A model generated the notes under the pieces. That model had not been told where the DNA came from. It searched no databases and saw only the letters and a list, made by a program, of their open reading frames with translations. A program made the translations under genes and the position numbers. Shown in pieces: positions 7,692-17,090 of a DNA stretch of 64,000 nucleotides. Position 1 is the first letter of the stretch, and each line of letters opens with the position of its first letter. Source of the DNA: Microbacterium algeriense. Its GTDB lineage: Bacteria > Actinomycetota > Actinomycetes > Actinomycetales > Microbacteriaceae. The DNA lies in contig NZ_WAAO01000002.1 of assembly GCF_008868005.1 (NCBI RefSeq), positions 186,001-250,000 of the forward strand, read 5' to 3'.

Positions 7692-8981
7692 GTGAGCGCT
7701 GCGGCAGACCAGACGGCGAAGCTGACGATCGGCGATACGAGCGCCGAATTCCCGGTCCTGCGCGGTACGGCAGGCCACGACAGCATCGATTTCTCGACGC
7801 TGACGCGGCAGACCGGGTACACCGGCCTCGACTACGGCTTCGTGAACACCGCCTCGACCAAGTCCGAGATCACGTTCATCGACGGCGACAAGGGCATCCT
7901 GCGCTACCGGGGCTACCCGATCGAGCAGCTCGCCGGCTCCACCAGCTACCTCGAGGTCGCCTGGCTGCTCATCTACGGTGAGCTCCCGTCCGCCTCCGAA
8001 CTCGCGGAGTTCGACGAGAAGATCCGCCGCCACACCCTGCTGCACGAAGACCTCAAGCGCTTCTTCTCGGCGCTGCCGCACACCGCACATCCCATGTCGG
8101 TGCTCTCCTCGGCCGTCGCCGCGCTGTCCACCTACTACGAAGGTCAGACGGACCCGCACAACCCCGAGCACGTCGAGCTCAACATGGTGCGCATGCTCGC
8201 CAAGCTGCCCGTGATCGCGGCATACGCGCACAAGAAGAGCGTCGGCCAGGCCTTCCTCTACCCGGACAACTCGCTGAGCTTCGTCGACAACTTCCTCAAG
8301 CTGAACTTCGGCGTGCACAGCGAGGAGTACGAGGTCAACCCGGTGATGTCGAAGGCTCTCGAGCTGCTCCTCATCCTGCACGAAGACCACGAGCAGAACG
8401 CCTCCACCTCGACCGTCCGCCTGGTGGGCTCGACCGGTGCCAACCAGTTCGCGTCCATCTCCGCCGGCATCCAGGCCCTGTCCGGACCCCTCCACGGCGG
8501 CGCCAATGAGGCCGTGCTGACCATGCTCGGTCAGATCCGCGACTCCGGCCAGAGCGTCTCCCGCTTCGTCGAGCGGGTGAAGAACAAGGAAGAGGGCGTG
8601 AAGCTGATGGGCTTCGGGCACCGGGTGTACAAGAACTACGACCCGCGCGCCAAGCTCGTCAAGGACGCCGCGGACGAGGTGCTCTCCTCCCTGGGCGTCA
8701 CGGACCCGCTTCTCGACCTCGCCAAGGAGCTGGAAGAGCTCGCACTGGCCGACGACTACTTCCGCGAGCGTCGTCTGTACCCGAACGTCGACTTCTACAC
8801 CGGCGTCATCTACAAGGCGATGGGCTTCCCGACGCGCATGTTCACCGTGCTGTTCGCCATCGGCCGACTGCCGGGGTGGCTGGCGCAGTGGCGCGAGCTG
8901 CAGCTCGACCCGCAGACGAAGATCGGCCGCCCGCAGCAGCTGTACACGGGATCGCCCGAGCGGTCGTTCCCCACGCGCTGA
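7692..8981 (+). CDS. gltA: Citrate synthase (type II)
   Basis: The 429-residue hexameric-type citrate synthase condenses oxaloacetate with acetyl-CoA at the entry of the TCA cycle. Visible motifs include GILRYRGYPIEQLA, the catalytic His region in GPLHGGANE, and GFGHRVYKNYDPRA, with the catalytic Asp in YPNVDFYTG. Length and N-terminal SAAADQTAKLTIGDT match actinobacterial GltA rather than methylcitrate synthase. AGGAGG (about 7679-7684) precedes the GTG start. A strong bidirectional terminator follows immediately. Confidence 0.96.
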   Translation: MSAAADQTAKLTIGDTSAEFPVLRGTAGHDSIDFSTLTRQTGYTGLDYGFVNTASTKSEITFIDGDKGILRYRGYPIEQLAGSTSYLEVAWLLIYGELPSASELAEFDEKIRRHTLLHEDLKRFFSALPHTAHPMSVLSSAVAALSTYYEGQTDPHNPEHVELNMVRMLAKLPVIAAYAHKKSVGQAFLYPDNSLSFVDNFLKLNFGVHSEEYEVNPVMSKALELLLILHEDHEQNASTSTVRLVGSTGANQFASISAGIQALSGPLHGGANEAVLTMLGQIRDSGQSVSRFVERVKNKEEGVKLMGFGHRVYKNYDPRAKLVKDAADEVLSSLGVTDPLLDLAKELEELALADDYFRERRLYPNVDFYTGVIYKAMGFPTRMFTVLFAIGRLPGWLAQWRELQLDPQTKIGRPQQLYTGSPERSFPTR

Positions 8982-8991
8982 GCGTACGACG

Positions 8992-9027
8992 AAAGCGCCC
9001 CCTCCGCCGAAGCGGAGGGGGCGCTTT
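8992..9027. terminator. Bidirectional terminator between gltA and a DEAD-box helicase
   Basis: A perfect 16-bp stem (8992-9007 with 9012-9027) encloses a CGAA tetraloop. It starts with AAAG and ends in CTTT, so it can terminate on either strand. It lies between the convergent ends of gltA and the helicase gene. Confidence 0.9.
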
Positions 9028-9046
9028 GCTGTCCGGGGGGCGCGGG

Positions 9047-10423
9047 TCAGCGACCCTGAGAGCTGCGTCCGCCTTGGCGCGACTGGCCACTCTGGGTGGA
9101 GTAGCCCCCACCCTGGCCCGCGCCGCCGGAACGCGGACGGCGACGACGACGAGAGGGCGGGTTCGCCGCTCCGTTCCGCTCGCCTCCTGCGGGGCGCTGC
9201 TTCGAGGACGCGCGCTGCTGCTGCTGCGCCTGGACGGGCGCGGGACGGACATGCGGGGCGCGCTCGGGAACGAGCTCGGTGACGGCTGCCGCCGTCACGT
9301 CCTCGAGAGGAGCGGAGATCGCGGCCTTGCGGAGCAGGTCCTTGACATCGCGGCGCTGCTCGGGAAGCACGACGGTGACGACGGTGCCTGCGGCACCGGC
9401 ACGCGCAGTACGTCCGGAACGGTGCAGGTACGCCTTGTGCTCGACGGGCGGGTCGACGTGGACGACGAGGTCGACGTTGTCGACGTGCACGCCACGGGCG
9501 GCGACGTCGGTCGCGACCAGCACCCGCACTCCGCCGTCCTCGGGGGCAGCGGAGAAGGCGCCGAGGTTGCGCTCACGGGCGTTCTGGGACAGGTTGCCGT
9601 GCAGGTCCACAGCGGGGATGCCGGCGGCGGTGAGCTGCTTCGCGAGCTTCTTCGCCTGGTGCTTGGTGCGGGTGAAGAGGATGCGCCGTCCGGTGCCGGA
9701 GGCCAGCTCGCGGACGAGGACCGTCTTGTTGTCGGTGGAGTCGACGACCAGCACGCGGTGCGTCATCTCGCCGACGGGCACGCTCTCCTCGTCGACCTCG
9801 TGGCTGACCGCGTTCGAGAGGAAGCGGCGGGCGAGGGTGTCGATGCCGCGGTCCAGCGTCGCGCTGAACAGGAGGCGCTGTCCGCCGGCCGGAGTGGCCG
9901 AGAGGATGCGCGTCACGCCGGGCAGGAAGCCGAGGTCGGCCATGTGGTCGGCCTCATCGAGCACGGTGACCTCGATCGCGCTGAGGCGCACGACCTGCTG
10001 CTTCATGAGGTCTTCGAGCCGGCCGGGGCAGGCCACGACGATGTCGACGCCGCCGCGCAGCGCCTGCTCCTGCGGACGCTGGCTGACGCCGCCGAAGACG
10101 GTGGTCACGCGCAGGCCCGCTGCCTCGGCGAGGGGAGCGATCGTGGCGGCGATCTGCGTCGCGAGCTCACGGGTGGGAGCGAGGACGAGTCCGCGGGGGA
10201 GACCGGCGCGGCGCTGTCCGCCGGAAGCGGCGAGCCGGGCGACGAGCGGCAGGGCGAAGGCGATGGTCTTGCCGCTGCCCGTGCGACCGCGACCCAGGAG
10301 GTCGCGTCCGGCCAGAGAGTCGGGAAGGGTGTCGCGCTGGATGGCGAAGGCTTCGGTCTTGCCGGAATCGGCGAGAACAGCGGCCAGCTCGGCGGGAACG
10401 CCGAGTTCGAGGAAAGTAGACAT
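9047..10423 (-). CDS. DEAD-box RNA helicase with Arg/Gln-rich tail
   Basis: The 458-residue DEAD-box ATPase carries the Q motif (FAIQRDTLP), Walker A GRTGSGKT, PTRELATQ, DEAD (VLDEADHM), SAT, and HRSGRTARAG, followed by a basic low-complexity tail rich in Arg, Gln and Gly. It probably remodels mRNA or rRNA. The start is ATG 10423 (MSTFLELGVP), where homology to the family begins. The reading frame extends upstream, but that part looks non-coding. It is preceded by a long leader (see the separate entry). A second helicase of similar design lies at 30.2-31.8 kb. Confidence 0.92.
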   Translation of the reverse strand: MSTFLELGVPAELAAVLADSGKTEAFAIQRDTLPDSLAGRDLLGRGRTGSGKTIAFALPLVARLAASGGQRRAGLPRGLVLAPTRELATQIAATIAPLAEAAGLRVTTVFGGVSQRPQEQALRGGVDIVVACPGRLEDLMKQQVVRLSAIEVTVLDEADHMADLGFLPGVTRILSATPAGGQRLLFSATLDRGIDTLARRFLSNAVSHEVDEESVPVGEMTHRVLVVDSTDNKTVLVRELASGTGRRILFTRTKHQAKKLAKQLTAAGIPAVDLHGNLSQNARERNLGAFSAAPEDGGVRVLVATDVAARGVHVDNVDLVVHVDPPVEHKAYLHRSGRTARAGAAGTVVTVVLPEQRRDVKDLLRKAAISAPLEDVTAAAVTELVPERAPHVRPAPVQAQQQQRASSKQRPAGGERNGAANPPSRRRRRPRSGGAGQGGGYSTQSGQSRQGGRSSQGR

Positions 10424-10624
10424 GCAGAACTCCGTCAGCGCACGAGTGAACGGCGCGAGATAGGGGGTGAGGTGGGCGACGGCGCAGGAAGTGCGCACCG
10501 GTTCGCCGTTCGAAAGGCCAGCACATGCTGGTGATGGGAGCGATTGCGCTCGCTTCGGTCCTCGGAGACCCCGTGACGACGACGATGTTGCAGCACCGGC
10601 GGTGCGGACAACGACATCAGTCTA
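10424..10624 (-). promoter_or_regulatory. Long structured leader and promoter of the DEAD-box gene
   Basis: On the minus strand an extended -10, TGA-TAGACT (box at 10619-10624), predicts transcription about 190 bases before the ATG at 10423. The leader can form GCACC-gcc-GGTGC and GAGCG-caat-CGCTC hairpins and ends without a strong Shine-Dalgarno. Long leaders are typical of cold-induced or self-regulated DEAD-box mRNAs, and that use is inferred here. Confidence 0.45.
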
Positions 10625-10674
10625 TCAGGACGTGCATGCCACAGGCCGCATGCGGCTCTCGCCGTGGGTCGCGA

Positions 10675-11622
10675 TCAGGCGTGCAGCGCCTCGTTCAGCG
10701 TCACGCCCACGCCCGCGCGCCGCACGGCCTCGACGGCGCCGCTCAGCGAGTTGCGGCGGAAGAGCAGCCCGTCCTGGCCGGAGAGCTCCGCGCCCTTGAC
10801 CGTCTTGCGTCCGCCGTCGGGAGTGGCCGGGCCGTCGGCGAGCACGACCTTGGTCCCGGCGGTGACGTAGAGCCCGGCTTCGACGATGCAGTCGTCTCCG
10901 AGCGAGATGCCGATACCGGCGTTCGCGCCGAGCAGCGTGCGCGCACCGATCGAGACGCGGTGCGTCCCCCCGCCCGAGAGCGTGCCCATGATCGACGAGC
11001 CGCCGCCGATGTCGCTCCCGTCGCCGACGACCACTCCCTGGGAGATGCGGCCCTCGACCATCGAGGCGCCCAGCGTCCCGGCGTTGAAGTTGACGAAGCC
11101 CTCGTGCATCACCGTGGTCCCGGGGGAGAGATGGGCGCCGAGGCGCACTCGCGATGCGTCGGCGATGCGCACGCCGCTCGGCTGCACGTAGTCGGTCAGG
11201 CGCGGGAACTTGTCGAGTCCCTGCACCTGGATTCCGGCGCGCTGGAGCGCGGGGCGCAGTCGAGCCGCGTCGGCCGGGAGGATCGGGCCGGCGTTCGTCC
11301 ACGCCACGGTGGGAAGATGCGCGAAGATGCCGTCGAGGTTCAGCTCGTTCGGGCGCACCACGAGGTGCGAGAGTGCATGCAGACGGAGGTAGGCGTCTGC
11401 CGTCGACGTCGGCGCCTGATCCAGATCGACCTGCAGCTGCACCGTCTCGACGGTGACGTTGCGGCGCTCATCCGGTCCGACCAGGGACTCGAACGCACCG
11501 CGGTCGACGTCGCCGGCAGCCGCGTCGCCGGTGCGGACCTCGGGGTACCAGGCATCGAGGACGGTGCCGTCCCCGGCGATCGTGGTCAGACCGAAACCCC
11601 ATACCGTGCGTGCGTCGCTCAT
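10675..11622 (-). CDS. dapD: Tetrahydrodipicolinate N-succinyltransferase
   Basis: The 315-residue enzyme is the actinobacterial-type DapD, which succinylates tetrahydrodipicolinate in lysine/DAP synthesis. The N-terminal half is a mixed alpha/beta domain. The C-terminal half is a left-handed beta-helix of hexapeptide repeats ([24 protein letters not shown] region to about residue 280). The trimer acts in the cytoplasm. Its ATG lies six bases after TAGCGT (reverse complement of 11629-11634), so it is probably leaderless. It is divergent from dapE, and the two start codons are only 66 bases apart. Confidence 0.94.
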   Translation of the reverse strand: MSDARTVWGFGLTTIAGDGTVLDAWYPEVRTGDAAAGDVDRGAFESLVGPDERRNVTVETVQLQVDLDQAPTSTADAYLRLHALSHLVVRPNELNLDGIFAHLPTVAWTNAGPILPADAARLRPALQRAGIQVQGLDKFPRLTDYVQPSGVRIADASRVRLGAHLSPGTTVMHEGFVNFNAGTLGASMVEGRISQGVVVGDGSDIGGGSSIMGTLSGGGTHRVSIGARTLLGANAGIGISLGDDCIVEAGLYVTAGTKVVLADGPATPDGGRKTVKGAELSGQDGLLFRRNSLSGAVEAVRRAGVGVTLNEALHA

Positions 11623-11688
11623 GCCTCCACGCTATCGCGCCGCGCACCCCTGGACGTGCCGCGTGACGGGGTAAGTAGGCTGGACCCC

Positions 11689-12762
11689 ATGGTGCTCGAT
11701 CTGACCGCGTCATCCGCGGACCTCACCCGTGCGATCTGCGACATCCCGAGCGTCTCGGGCGATGAGAAGACGCTGGCCGATGCGATCGAGGAGGCGATCA
11801 CGCCCCTCGCGCATCTGGAGGTCTTCCGCCACGGGAACACGATCGTCGCCCGCACCGACCTCGGTCGACCGCAGCGCGTCGCGATCGCGGGGCACATCGA
11901 CACCGTCCCCATCAACGCCAACCTGCCCACCCGCGACATCGAGGTCGACGGGGAGCCCTTCATTTGGGGTCGCGGGACCGTGGACATGAAGGCCGGCACC
12001 GCGGTGCAGCTGAAGCTCGCCGCCGAGCTCACGGAACCTGCGATCGACATCACCTGGATGTGGTACGACAACGAGGAGATCGAGGCGTCGAAGAACGGCC
12101 TCGGCCTGCTCGCGGCCGACCGACCGGATCTCTTCCGCGCCGACTTCGCGATCCTGGGCGAGCCGTCCAACGGTGAGGTCGAAGGCGGATGCAACGGCAC
12201 GCTGCGGGCGATCGTGCGCACCAGCGGCGTGCGCGCCCACAGTGCGCGCGCCTGGATCGGCGAGAACGCGATCCACCGTGCGGCGCCGATCCTCACCAGA
12301 CTCGCGGAGTACCGCGCCAGGGAGGTCATGGTCGAGGGACTGCTCTACCGGGAGAGCCTGAGCGCCGTGCGCATCGCGGGTGGCGTCGCCGGCAACGTGA
12401 TCCCGGACGCCTGCGAGGTCGAGGTGAACTACCGCTTCGCTCCGAGCAAGACGGCCGCCGAGGCCGAGGCCCACGTCCGGGCCGTGCTCGCCGGCTTCGA
12501 TGTGGAGATCACCGATGCGGCCGAGGGCGCGCGCCCGGGTCTCGATGCGGAGATCGCACAGCGGTTCGTGGCTGCCGTGGGCGCGGAGCCGCGTCCGAAG
12601 TACGGCTGGACCGATGTCGCCCGCTTCTCGGCGCTGGGCATCCCCGCCGTGAACTACGGCCCCGGAGACCCGCACCTCGCCCACCACGATGAAGAACGAG
12701 TACCGCTCGCGCAGATCGACGCCGTCGAGCGGGGCCTGCGCGCATGGCTCGGCTCGCACTGA
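11689..12762 (+). CDS. dapE: Succinyl-diaminopimelate desuccinylase
   Basis: The 357-residue M20-family metallohydrolase removes succinate from N-succinyl-LL-DAP. Metal ligands and catalytic residues sit in [26 protein letters not shown] (catalytic Glu pair) and [13 protein letters not shown]; the C-terminal His is in the [10 protein letters not shown] region. ATG 11689 lies seven bases after TAGGCT (11676-11681) with no Shine-Dalgarno. The gene overlaps the following membrane glycosyltransferase gene by 19 bases. Confidence 0.95.
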   Translation: MVLDLTASSADLTRAICDIPSVSGDEKTLADAIEEAITPLAHLEVFRHGNTIVARTDLGRPQRVAIAGHIDTVPINANLPTRDIEVDGEPFIWGRGTVDMKAGTAVQLKLAAELTEPAIDITWMWYDNEEIEASKNGLGLLAADRPDLFRADFAILGEPSNGEVEGGCNGTLRAIVRTSGVRAHSARAWIGENAIHRAAPILTRLAEYRAREVMVEGLLYRESLSAVRIAGGVAGNVIPDACEVEVNYRFAPSKTAAEAEAHVRAVLAGFDVEITDAAEGARPGLDAEIAQRFVAAVGAEPRPKYGWTDVARFSALGIPAVNYGPGDPHLAHHDEERVPLAQIDAVERGLRAWLGSH

Positions 12763-13961
12763 GCACGGCACGGCGCTGGGCGCGGCTCCCCGTCGCGGGA
12801 CGCATCGCCGTCATCTACCTCGCGGCGCGGATCATCACGACGGGGTTCCTCCTGATCGCGTCGGCCCTGTCGACGGCGACGTCGCGGTTCGGCGCCGATG
12901 CCGGACTCGGCGACATCGTGGTGGGGTGGGATGCCCAGTGGTACTGGCTGGTGGCCGAGAGCGGCTATCCGTCCACGCTGCCCCTCACCGAGAGCGGGGA
13001 CGTCGCCGAGAACGCCTGGGCCTTCATGCCGGTGTTCGCATACGCCGCCAAGATCGTCGGCTTCGTGTTCGGTTCCTGGGGCGTCGGGGCGTTCCTGCTG
13101 TCCTTCACAGCGGGATACTTCGCCTGCCTCGCGCTGCACCGCCTGCTTCGAGACCGCATCGGCCGATCCGCCGCCCTGTGGGCGGTCGCCTTCTTCGCCT
13201 CGGGGCCGCTCGCCGCGATGTTCCAGGTGGGCTACGCCGAGACGCTGTTCCTGCTGCTGCTGTTCCTGGCGTTGGACGCGACGATCCGTCGTCGCTACGC
13301 CTGGCTCTATCTGCTCATCCCCGTGATGGCGTTCACCCGCCCCGGCATTCTCGCCTTCGCCCTCTATCTTGGGCTGCACGGCGTGCTGCGCTGGGTGCAT
13401 CGTCGCGAGGATCCGCTCGTCGTCAGGGAGATCGTCCACATCGTCCTGCTCGGCGTGCTGGCGACGGCGACCGGCTTCGCCTGGCAGGTGATCGCCGGGA
13501 TCGTCACGGGGGACCCGGGAGCGTATCTCGCCACCGAGCTCGCCTGGCGCCGGCACTGGATCGATGGCGGGGTCGGCGGCTTCGTGCCGTTCGAGGGATG
13601 GATCCAGGCATCGCAGTTCTGGTTCGGCTTCTGGGGGATGCCGCAGACATGGGGGCCGGTCGCCCTCGTGCTGCTGGTGGTCGCGGCCGGCGCCGCCCTG
13701 CTGCTCCTGCCGCAGGTGCGCGCGCTGGGTGCCGACCTCCGACTGTGGAGCGCCGGATATCTGCTGTATCTGCTCGCCGTCTTCTTCCCGCAGTCGAGCA
13801 CGTTCCGCCTGCTGCTGCCCCTCAGCCCCCTCTGGGGTGCGGTCGCCGTGCCCCGATCGCGCCTCTGGCGCTGCGGTGTCCTGGTGGCCTGCCTGCTGGG
13901 CCAATGGGTCTGGATCTACCACATGTATGCGCTCGGCAGCACGTTCTGGCAGGTGCCCTGA
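12744..13961 (+). CDS. GT-C membrane mannosyltransferase-like protein
   Basis: The 405-residue polytopic protein has roughly ten membrane helices. After TM1 comes [15 protein letters not shown], the first-loop acidic motif of PIG-V/GT-C polyprenyl-phosphate-sugar-dependent glycosyltransferases, then [11 protein letters not shown] and a long hydrophobic core. I infer that it adds mannose or another sugar on the outer face to a lipid or protein acceptor. The start overlaps dapE by 19 bases, so translation is probably coupled although the functions differ. No partner sugar-transfer genes adjoin it. Confidence 0.75.
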   Translation: MARLALSTARRWARLPVAGRIAVIYLAARIITTGFLLIASALSTATSRFGADAGLGDIVVGWDAQWYWLVAESGYPSTLPLTESGDVAENAWAFMPVFAYAAKIVGFVFGSWGVGAFLLSFTAGYFACLALHRLLRDRIGRSAALWAVAFFASGPLAAMFQVGYAETLFLLLLFLALDATIRRRYAWLYLLIPVMAFTRPGILAFALYLGLHGVLRWVHRREDPLVVREIVHIVLLGVLATATGFAWQVIAGIVTGDPGAYLATELAWRRHWIDGGVGGFVPFEGWIQASQFWFGFWGMPQTWGPVALVLLVVAAGAALLLLPQVRALGADLRLWSAGYLLYLLAVFFPQSSTFRLLLPLSPLWGAVAVPRSRLWRCGVLVACLLGQWVWIYHMYALGSTFWQVP

Positions 13962-14055
13962 CGCCGATGCTTCATCCAAATGTCGTCCGGTGACCTCCAG
14001 GTCCCGGTGACACCCGATAAACTCGATCCATACCACCGGAGGAAAGGGAGCCACG

Positions 14056-14229
14056 ATGGCAGCGATGAAGCCGAGGACCGGAGACGGACCCATGGAGGCC
14101 GTGAAAGAAGGACGACTCATCATCGTGCGCGTTCCGCTCGAGGGCGGCGGCCGCCTGGTCGTCTCTGTGAACGACGCCGAGGCCAAGGAGCTTCACGACG
14201 TGCTGGCCGCCGTCGTGGCACCGGCCTGA
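14056..14229 (+). CDS. DUF3117 small conserved actinobacterial protein
   Basis: The 57-residue protein begins MAAMKPRTGDGPMEAVKEG and continues RLIIVRVPLEGGGRLVVSVNDAEA, which is the DUF3117 signature conserved almost throughout actinobacteria. The function is unknown; its compact, highly conserved nature suggests a basic cellular role. GGAGGAAAGGG lies just upstream of the ATG, and a TAAACT box (14018-14023) may be its -10. A strong terminator follows. Confidence 0.9.
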   Translation: MAAMKPRTGDGPMEAVKEGRLIIVRVPLEGGGRLVVSVNDAEAKELHDVLAAVVAPA

Positions 14230-14256
14230 TCGAACGAGGACCCGCGCATGCGGATC

Positions 14257-14292
14257 CGAAGGGCGGTGGATCTGCGGATCCACCGCCCTTCG
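14257..14292. terminator. Bidirectional terminator after the DUF3117 gene
   Basis: A perfect 16-bp stem (14257-14272 with 14277-14292) with a TGCG loop lies between the DUF3117 stop and the convergent methyltransferase stop. CGAAGGGC and GCCCTTCG ends make it usable in both directions. Confidence 0.88.
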
Positions 14293-14317
14293 TCGCGTGG
14301 CGCTCGCGCCGGTGTCG

Positions 14318-14956
14318 TCAGTCGCGTTCGGCGAGGCTGACCAGCTGCAGGAGTCCTTCGCCGGCGGAGGACACGGTCGCCAGCACCGCCGACGACTCCT
14401 GGGTCTCCTGCACCAGCGACCGGTAGGCGGAGGTCACCTCGTCACGCTGGACGGGATCGGCGACCTTGCCGCCGGTGAGGACGCGGGGAACCAGCACGAG
14501 CCCTCCGGTGCGCGCCAGGCGCAGGCCGTGCTCGACGTACTCGATCACGTTGTCCGGGTCGGCATCGACGAGCACGATGTCGTACGAGGCCTCGTTCATC
14601 CGCGGCAGCACGTCGATCGCGCGGCCGGTGATGAAGCGGGCCTTCGTGGACGGCACCTTCGCATCCGAGAAGGCCTGTCGCGCCGCGGCGAGATGCTCCG
14701 GTTCGTTGTCGATCGACGTCAGGACCGCCTGCGGCGCCCCGCGCAGCAGCCACAGCCCGGAGACCCCGGCGCCGGTCCCGATCTCGACGATCGACCGCGC
14801 TCCGGTGGCCGCCGCGAGGACGGCGATCTGCGAGCCCACGGCTGCACTGATCGGAGCGGCGCCCAGCTCGACGGCGTGCGCACGGGCGCGGGCGATGGAA
14901 TCCGGTTCCACGATGGACTCGCGCAGGAAACGCGCGTTGGCGTCATGCTCGCTCAT
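14318..14956 (-). CDS. SAM-dependent O-methyltransferase
   Basis: The 212-residue class I methyltransferase belongs to the catechol-type (Methyltransf_3) family. Motif I is SIVEIGTGAGVSGLWLL, motif II includes LTSIDNEPEHLAAARQAF, and DIVLVDADPDNVIEYVEHGL holds the metal/substrate-contacting acids. The substrate is unknown. It corresponds in position to the Rv1220c-type gene of mycobacteria, which there lies divergent from sigE. Here the divergent neighbour is tatB, with no sigma factor between them. Confidence 0.88.
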   Translation of the reverse strand: MSEHDANARFLRESIVEPDSIARARAHAVELGAAPISAAVGSQIAVLAAATGARSIVEIGTGAGVSGLWLLRGAPQAVLTSIDNEPEHLAAARQAFSDAKVPSTKARFITGRAIDVLPRMNEASYDIVLVDADPDNVIEYVEHGLRLARTGGLVLVPRVLTGGKVADPVQRDEVTSAYRSLVQETQESSAVLATVSSAGEGLLQLVSLAERD

Positions 14957-15045
14957 GGCCTGTCTCTCCCTGCCTGCCTGTGATCCTCTCCAGAGTATTC
15001 GGTCGGCGAGTGCGGGGACCGCAGGCGCGGCGGTAGCCTGGACAG

Positions 15046-15420
15046 ATGACGTTCGGGCTCACCTTCGAGAAGCTGCTGCTGATCGGTCTCATCGCAGTGC
15101 TCATCATCGGTCCCGACCGTCTTCCCCGTGCGGCCGAGGGGTTCGCCCGGGTGGTGCGCAAGGCAGGGGAGTACCTCCGCGACACCAAGTCCCGTGTCCG
15201 CGAGGAGATGGGTCCGGAGCTCGACGACGTGGACTGGCGCAAGCTCGACCCGCGGCAGTACGACCCCCGTCGCATCATCCGCGACGCGCTCCTGGAGGAG
15301 CCGCAGCCCGCGACACCCGCGCAGGCCACGGCGACGATCGCGGAGCCGGTCGCACCCCGTCGCGCTCCCGAGGTGTTCAGCGCCACCAACAGGCCGCCGT
15401 TCGACCCTGAAGCCACCTGA
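15046..15420 (+). CDS. tatB: Sec-independent protein translocase subunit TatB
   Basis: The 124-residue TatB has one N-terminal membrane helix (residues 3-21), the hinge IGPDRLPRAAEGFARVV, an amphipathic helix, and a long charged tail with Pro/Ala spacing. TatB recruits twin-arginine signal peptides to the TatC complex in the membrane. tatA and tatC are not in the window, as is usual for actinobacteria. ATG 15046 lies six bases after TAGCCT (15034-15039), so it is probably leaderless. Confidence 0.9.
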   Translation: MTFGLTFEKLLLIGLIAVLIIGPDRLPRAAEGFARVVRKAGEYLRDTKSRVREEMGPELDDVDWRKLDPRQYDPRRIIRDALLEEPQPATPAQATATIAEPVAPRRAPEVFSATNRPPFDPEAT

Positions 15421-15451
15421 GGCCGCGGCGACCCGAGCAGGGTCCGACGGG

Positions 15452-15946
15452 CTACCGGATCCGTGCGCGCAGAGCCGCGATGTCGTCATCGGACAGCAGC
15501 ACGCGGGGGATCGCCGTCGCCACGGAAGCGTCCCGCAGTTTCAGGAGGACGGCATCCCGGCCGACCCTGAGGTGCTGGAACGTGCTGTAGGGGATGTCCG
15601 AGCGTCGTCGGCCGCTCCCCATCTGCAGCCGATCGTCGTCGAGGGTGAGCCACACGACCGACTCCGCCGGCATCGCGGCGCGCACGGCGGTGCGGGCGCC
15701 GGAAACGGTCATCCCCACCGCGAACAGCGCCAGGGCGACGATGACGACGGGCATCCAGGCCACGATGGCGCTCACCTCGCGCCCTCCCGACGTTCCCGCA
15801 CTGAGGTTGAGGATGCCGAGGACGAGAGCACCGGCGAGGGCGAGCCACATGACGATCGCGATCGGCCGGGTCAGCGAGTAGACCGCGGCGTCGCGCGCCA
15901 TCCGACGCAGAAGACCCTCATCGACGGTCACGGAGCGAGGAGGCAT
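15452..15946 (-). CDS. Two-helix membrane protein with PH-like (YcxB-type) domain
   Basis: The 164-residue protein has two membrane helices (about 27-47 and 62-82) followed by a soluble domain of about 75 residues. This resembles YcxB/bacterial PH-like domains (SVVWLTLDDDRLQMGSGRRR, then YSTFQHLRVGRDAVLL). Function is unknown. The ATG at 15946 lies six bases after GAGAAT on the minus strand. It follows mrp by 22 bases and could be read through from that operon as well. Confidence 0.65.
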   Translation of the reverse strand: MPPRSVTVDEGLLRRMARDAAVYSLTRPIAIVMWLALAGALVLGILNLSAGTSGGREVSAIVAWMPVVIVALALFAVGMTVSGARTAVRAAMPAESVVWLTLDDDRLQMGSGRRRSDIPYSTFQHLRVGRDAVLLKLRDASVATAIPRVLLSDDDIAALRARIR

Positions 15947-15968
15947 CCGCTCATTCTCCCATGCGTGT

Positions 15969-17090
15969 TCAACCGATCGACATCGGCAGCGACCGGCCGG
16001 ACAGGCCCCGCCCCTGCCGGGCCAAGGCGGCAGCGAGGTCGCGGATGGTCACGGCCGCCGGGTCGTCGGTCCTCGTGCTGACGACGGGCACTCCGGCGTC
16101 GCCGCCTTCGCGGAGGGCAGGACTCAGCGGGATGGAGGCGAGCAGGGGCACCGGCGCTCCCGGCTCCGAGAGGGCGTCGGCGACCGCCGCACCCCCTCCC
16201 GCTCCGAACAGATCCACCACGGTGCCGTCGGGGAGCGTGTACGCCGCCATGTTCTCGACGACGCCGATCACGCGCTGCCCCGTCTGGCGCGCGACTAGCC
16301 CGCTGCGGATCGCCACCTCGGAAGCCGCGGTCTGCGGGGTGGTGACGACCAGGACCTCGGCATGCGGGAGGAGCTGTCCTATCGAGATCGCGATGTCTCC
16401 GGTGCCCGGCGGCATGTCGATGAGGAGCACGTCGAGGTCGCCGAAGAACACGTCCGTGAGGAACTGGGAGACCGTGCGGTGCAGCATCGGACCACGCCAC
16501 GCGACGACGGACTCGCCGTCGCGGAGGAACATGCCGATCGAGATCGTCTTCACCCCGTAGGCGACCGGCGGCAGCATGAGGTCGTCGATCCGCGTCGGCT
16601 GGGTGCCGGACGGGACGCCGAGCAGGCCGGGGATCGAGAAGCCGTGCACGTCTGCGTCGACGAGACCGACCGACAGCCCCTGATCTGCGAGCGCGACGGC
16701 GAGGTTCGCCGTCACGGTCGACTTCCCCACGCCGCCCTTGCCGCTGGAGACGAGGATCACCCGCGTCAGGGAGTCGGGGCCGAAGGGCATCTCGCGGGCC
16801 GGCCTGCCAGCGCGCAGCTTCTCGGTGAGCGCCTTCCGCTCGGCGGGCGTCATGACTCCCACCTGCACCTCGACGGCTCCGATACCGGGGACCGCCGCGG
16901 CCGCTCGGCGCACATCCGACTCGATGCGGGCGGCCGCGGGGCATCCGACGATGGTCAGGACGATGCCCACGTGCGCGGTGTCGCCCTCGACGGTGATCTC
17001 GCGCACCATGTCGAGCTCGCCGATGGGCCGGCGCAGCTCCGGATCGGTCACGGCGGACACCGCGGACCGGACGAGCTCGGCCCCGCTCAC
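15969..17090 (-). CDS. mrp: Mrp/ApbC-type iron-sulfur carrier P-loop ATPase
   Basis: The 373-residue protein has an N-terminal MIP18/DUF59 domain (about 4-80, including a single Cys50) and a C-terminal ParA/MinD-like ATPase with deviant Walker A SSGKGGVGKST (115-125), DADVHGFSIPGLLG and LLIDMPPGTGD. The family carries or inserts [4Fe-4S] clusters. The C-terminal CxxC that bridges the cluster in NBP35/ApbC dimers is absent: the region after GVVENMA reads YTLPDGTVVDLFG. It is the last of three overlapping genes (MgtE-N/CBS, DUF1003, mrp). GTG start; four-base overlap with the upstream gene. Confidence 0.9.
   Translation of the reverse strand: MSGAELVRSAVSAVTDPELRRPIGELDMVREITVEGDTAHVGIVLTIVGCPAAARIESDVRRAAAAVPGIGAVEVQVGVMTPAERKALTEKLRAGRPAREMPFGPDSLTRVILVSSGKGGVGKSTVTANLAVALADQGLSVGLVDADVHGFSIPGLLGVPSGTQPTRIDDLMLPPVAYGVKTISIGMFLRDGESVVAWRGPMLHRTVSQFLTDVFFGDLDVLLIDMPPGTGDIAISIGQLLPHAEVLVVTTPQTAASEVAIRSGLVARQTGQRVIGVVENMAAYTLPDGTVVDLFGAGGGAAVADALSEPGAPVPLLASIPLSPALREGGDAGVPVVSTRTDDPAAVTIRDLAAALARQGRGLSGRSLPMSIG

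Noticed and set aside
8876..10534. Long plus-strand frame over the DEAD-box helicase
   Set aside because: Shadow of the minus-strand helicase; no recognisable domain.
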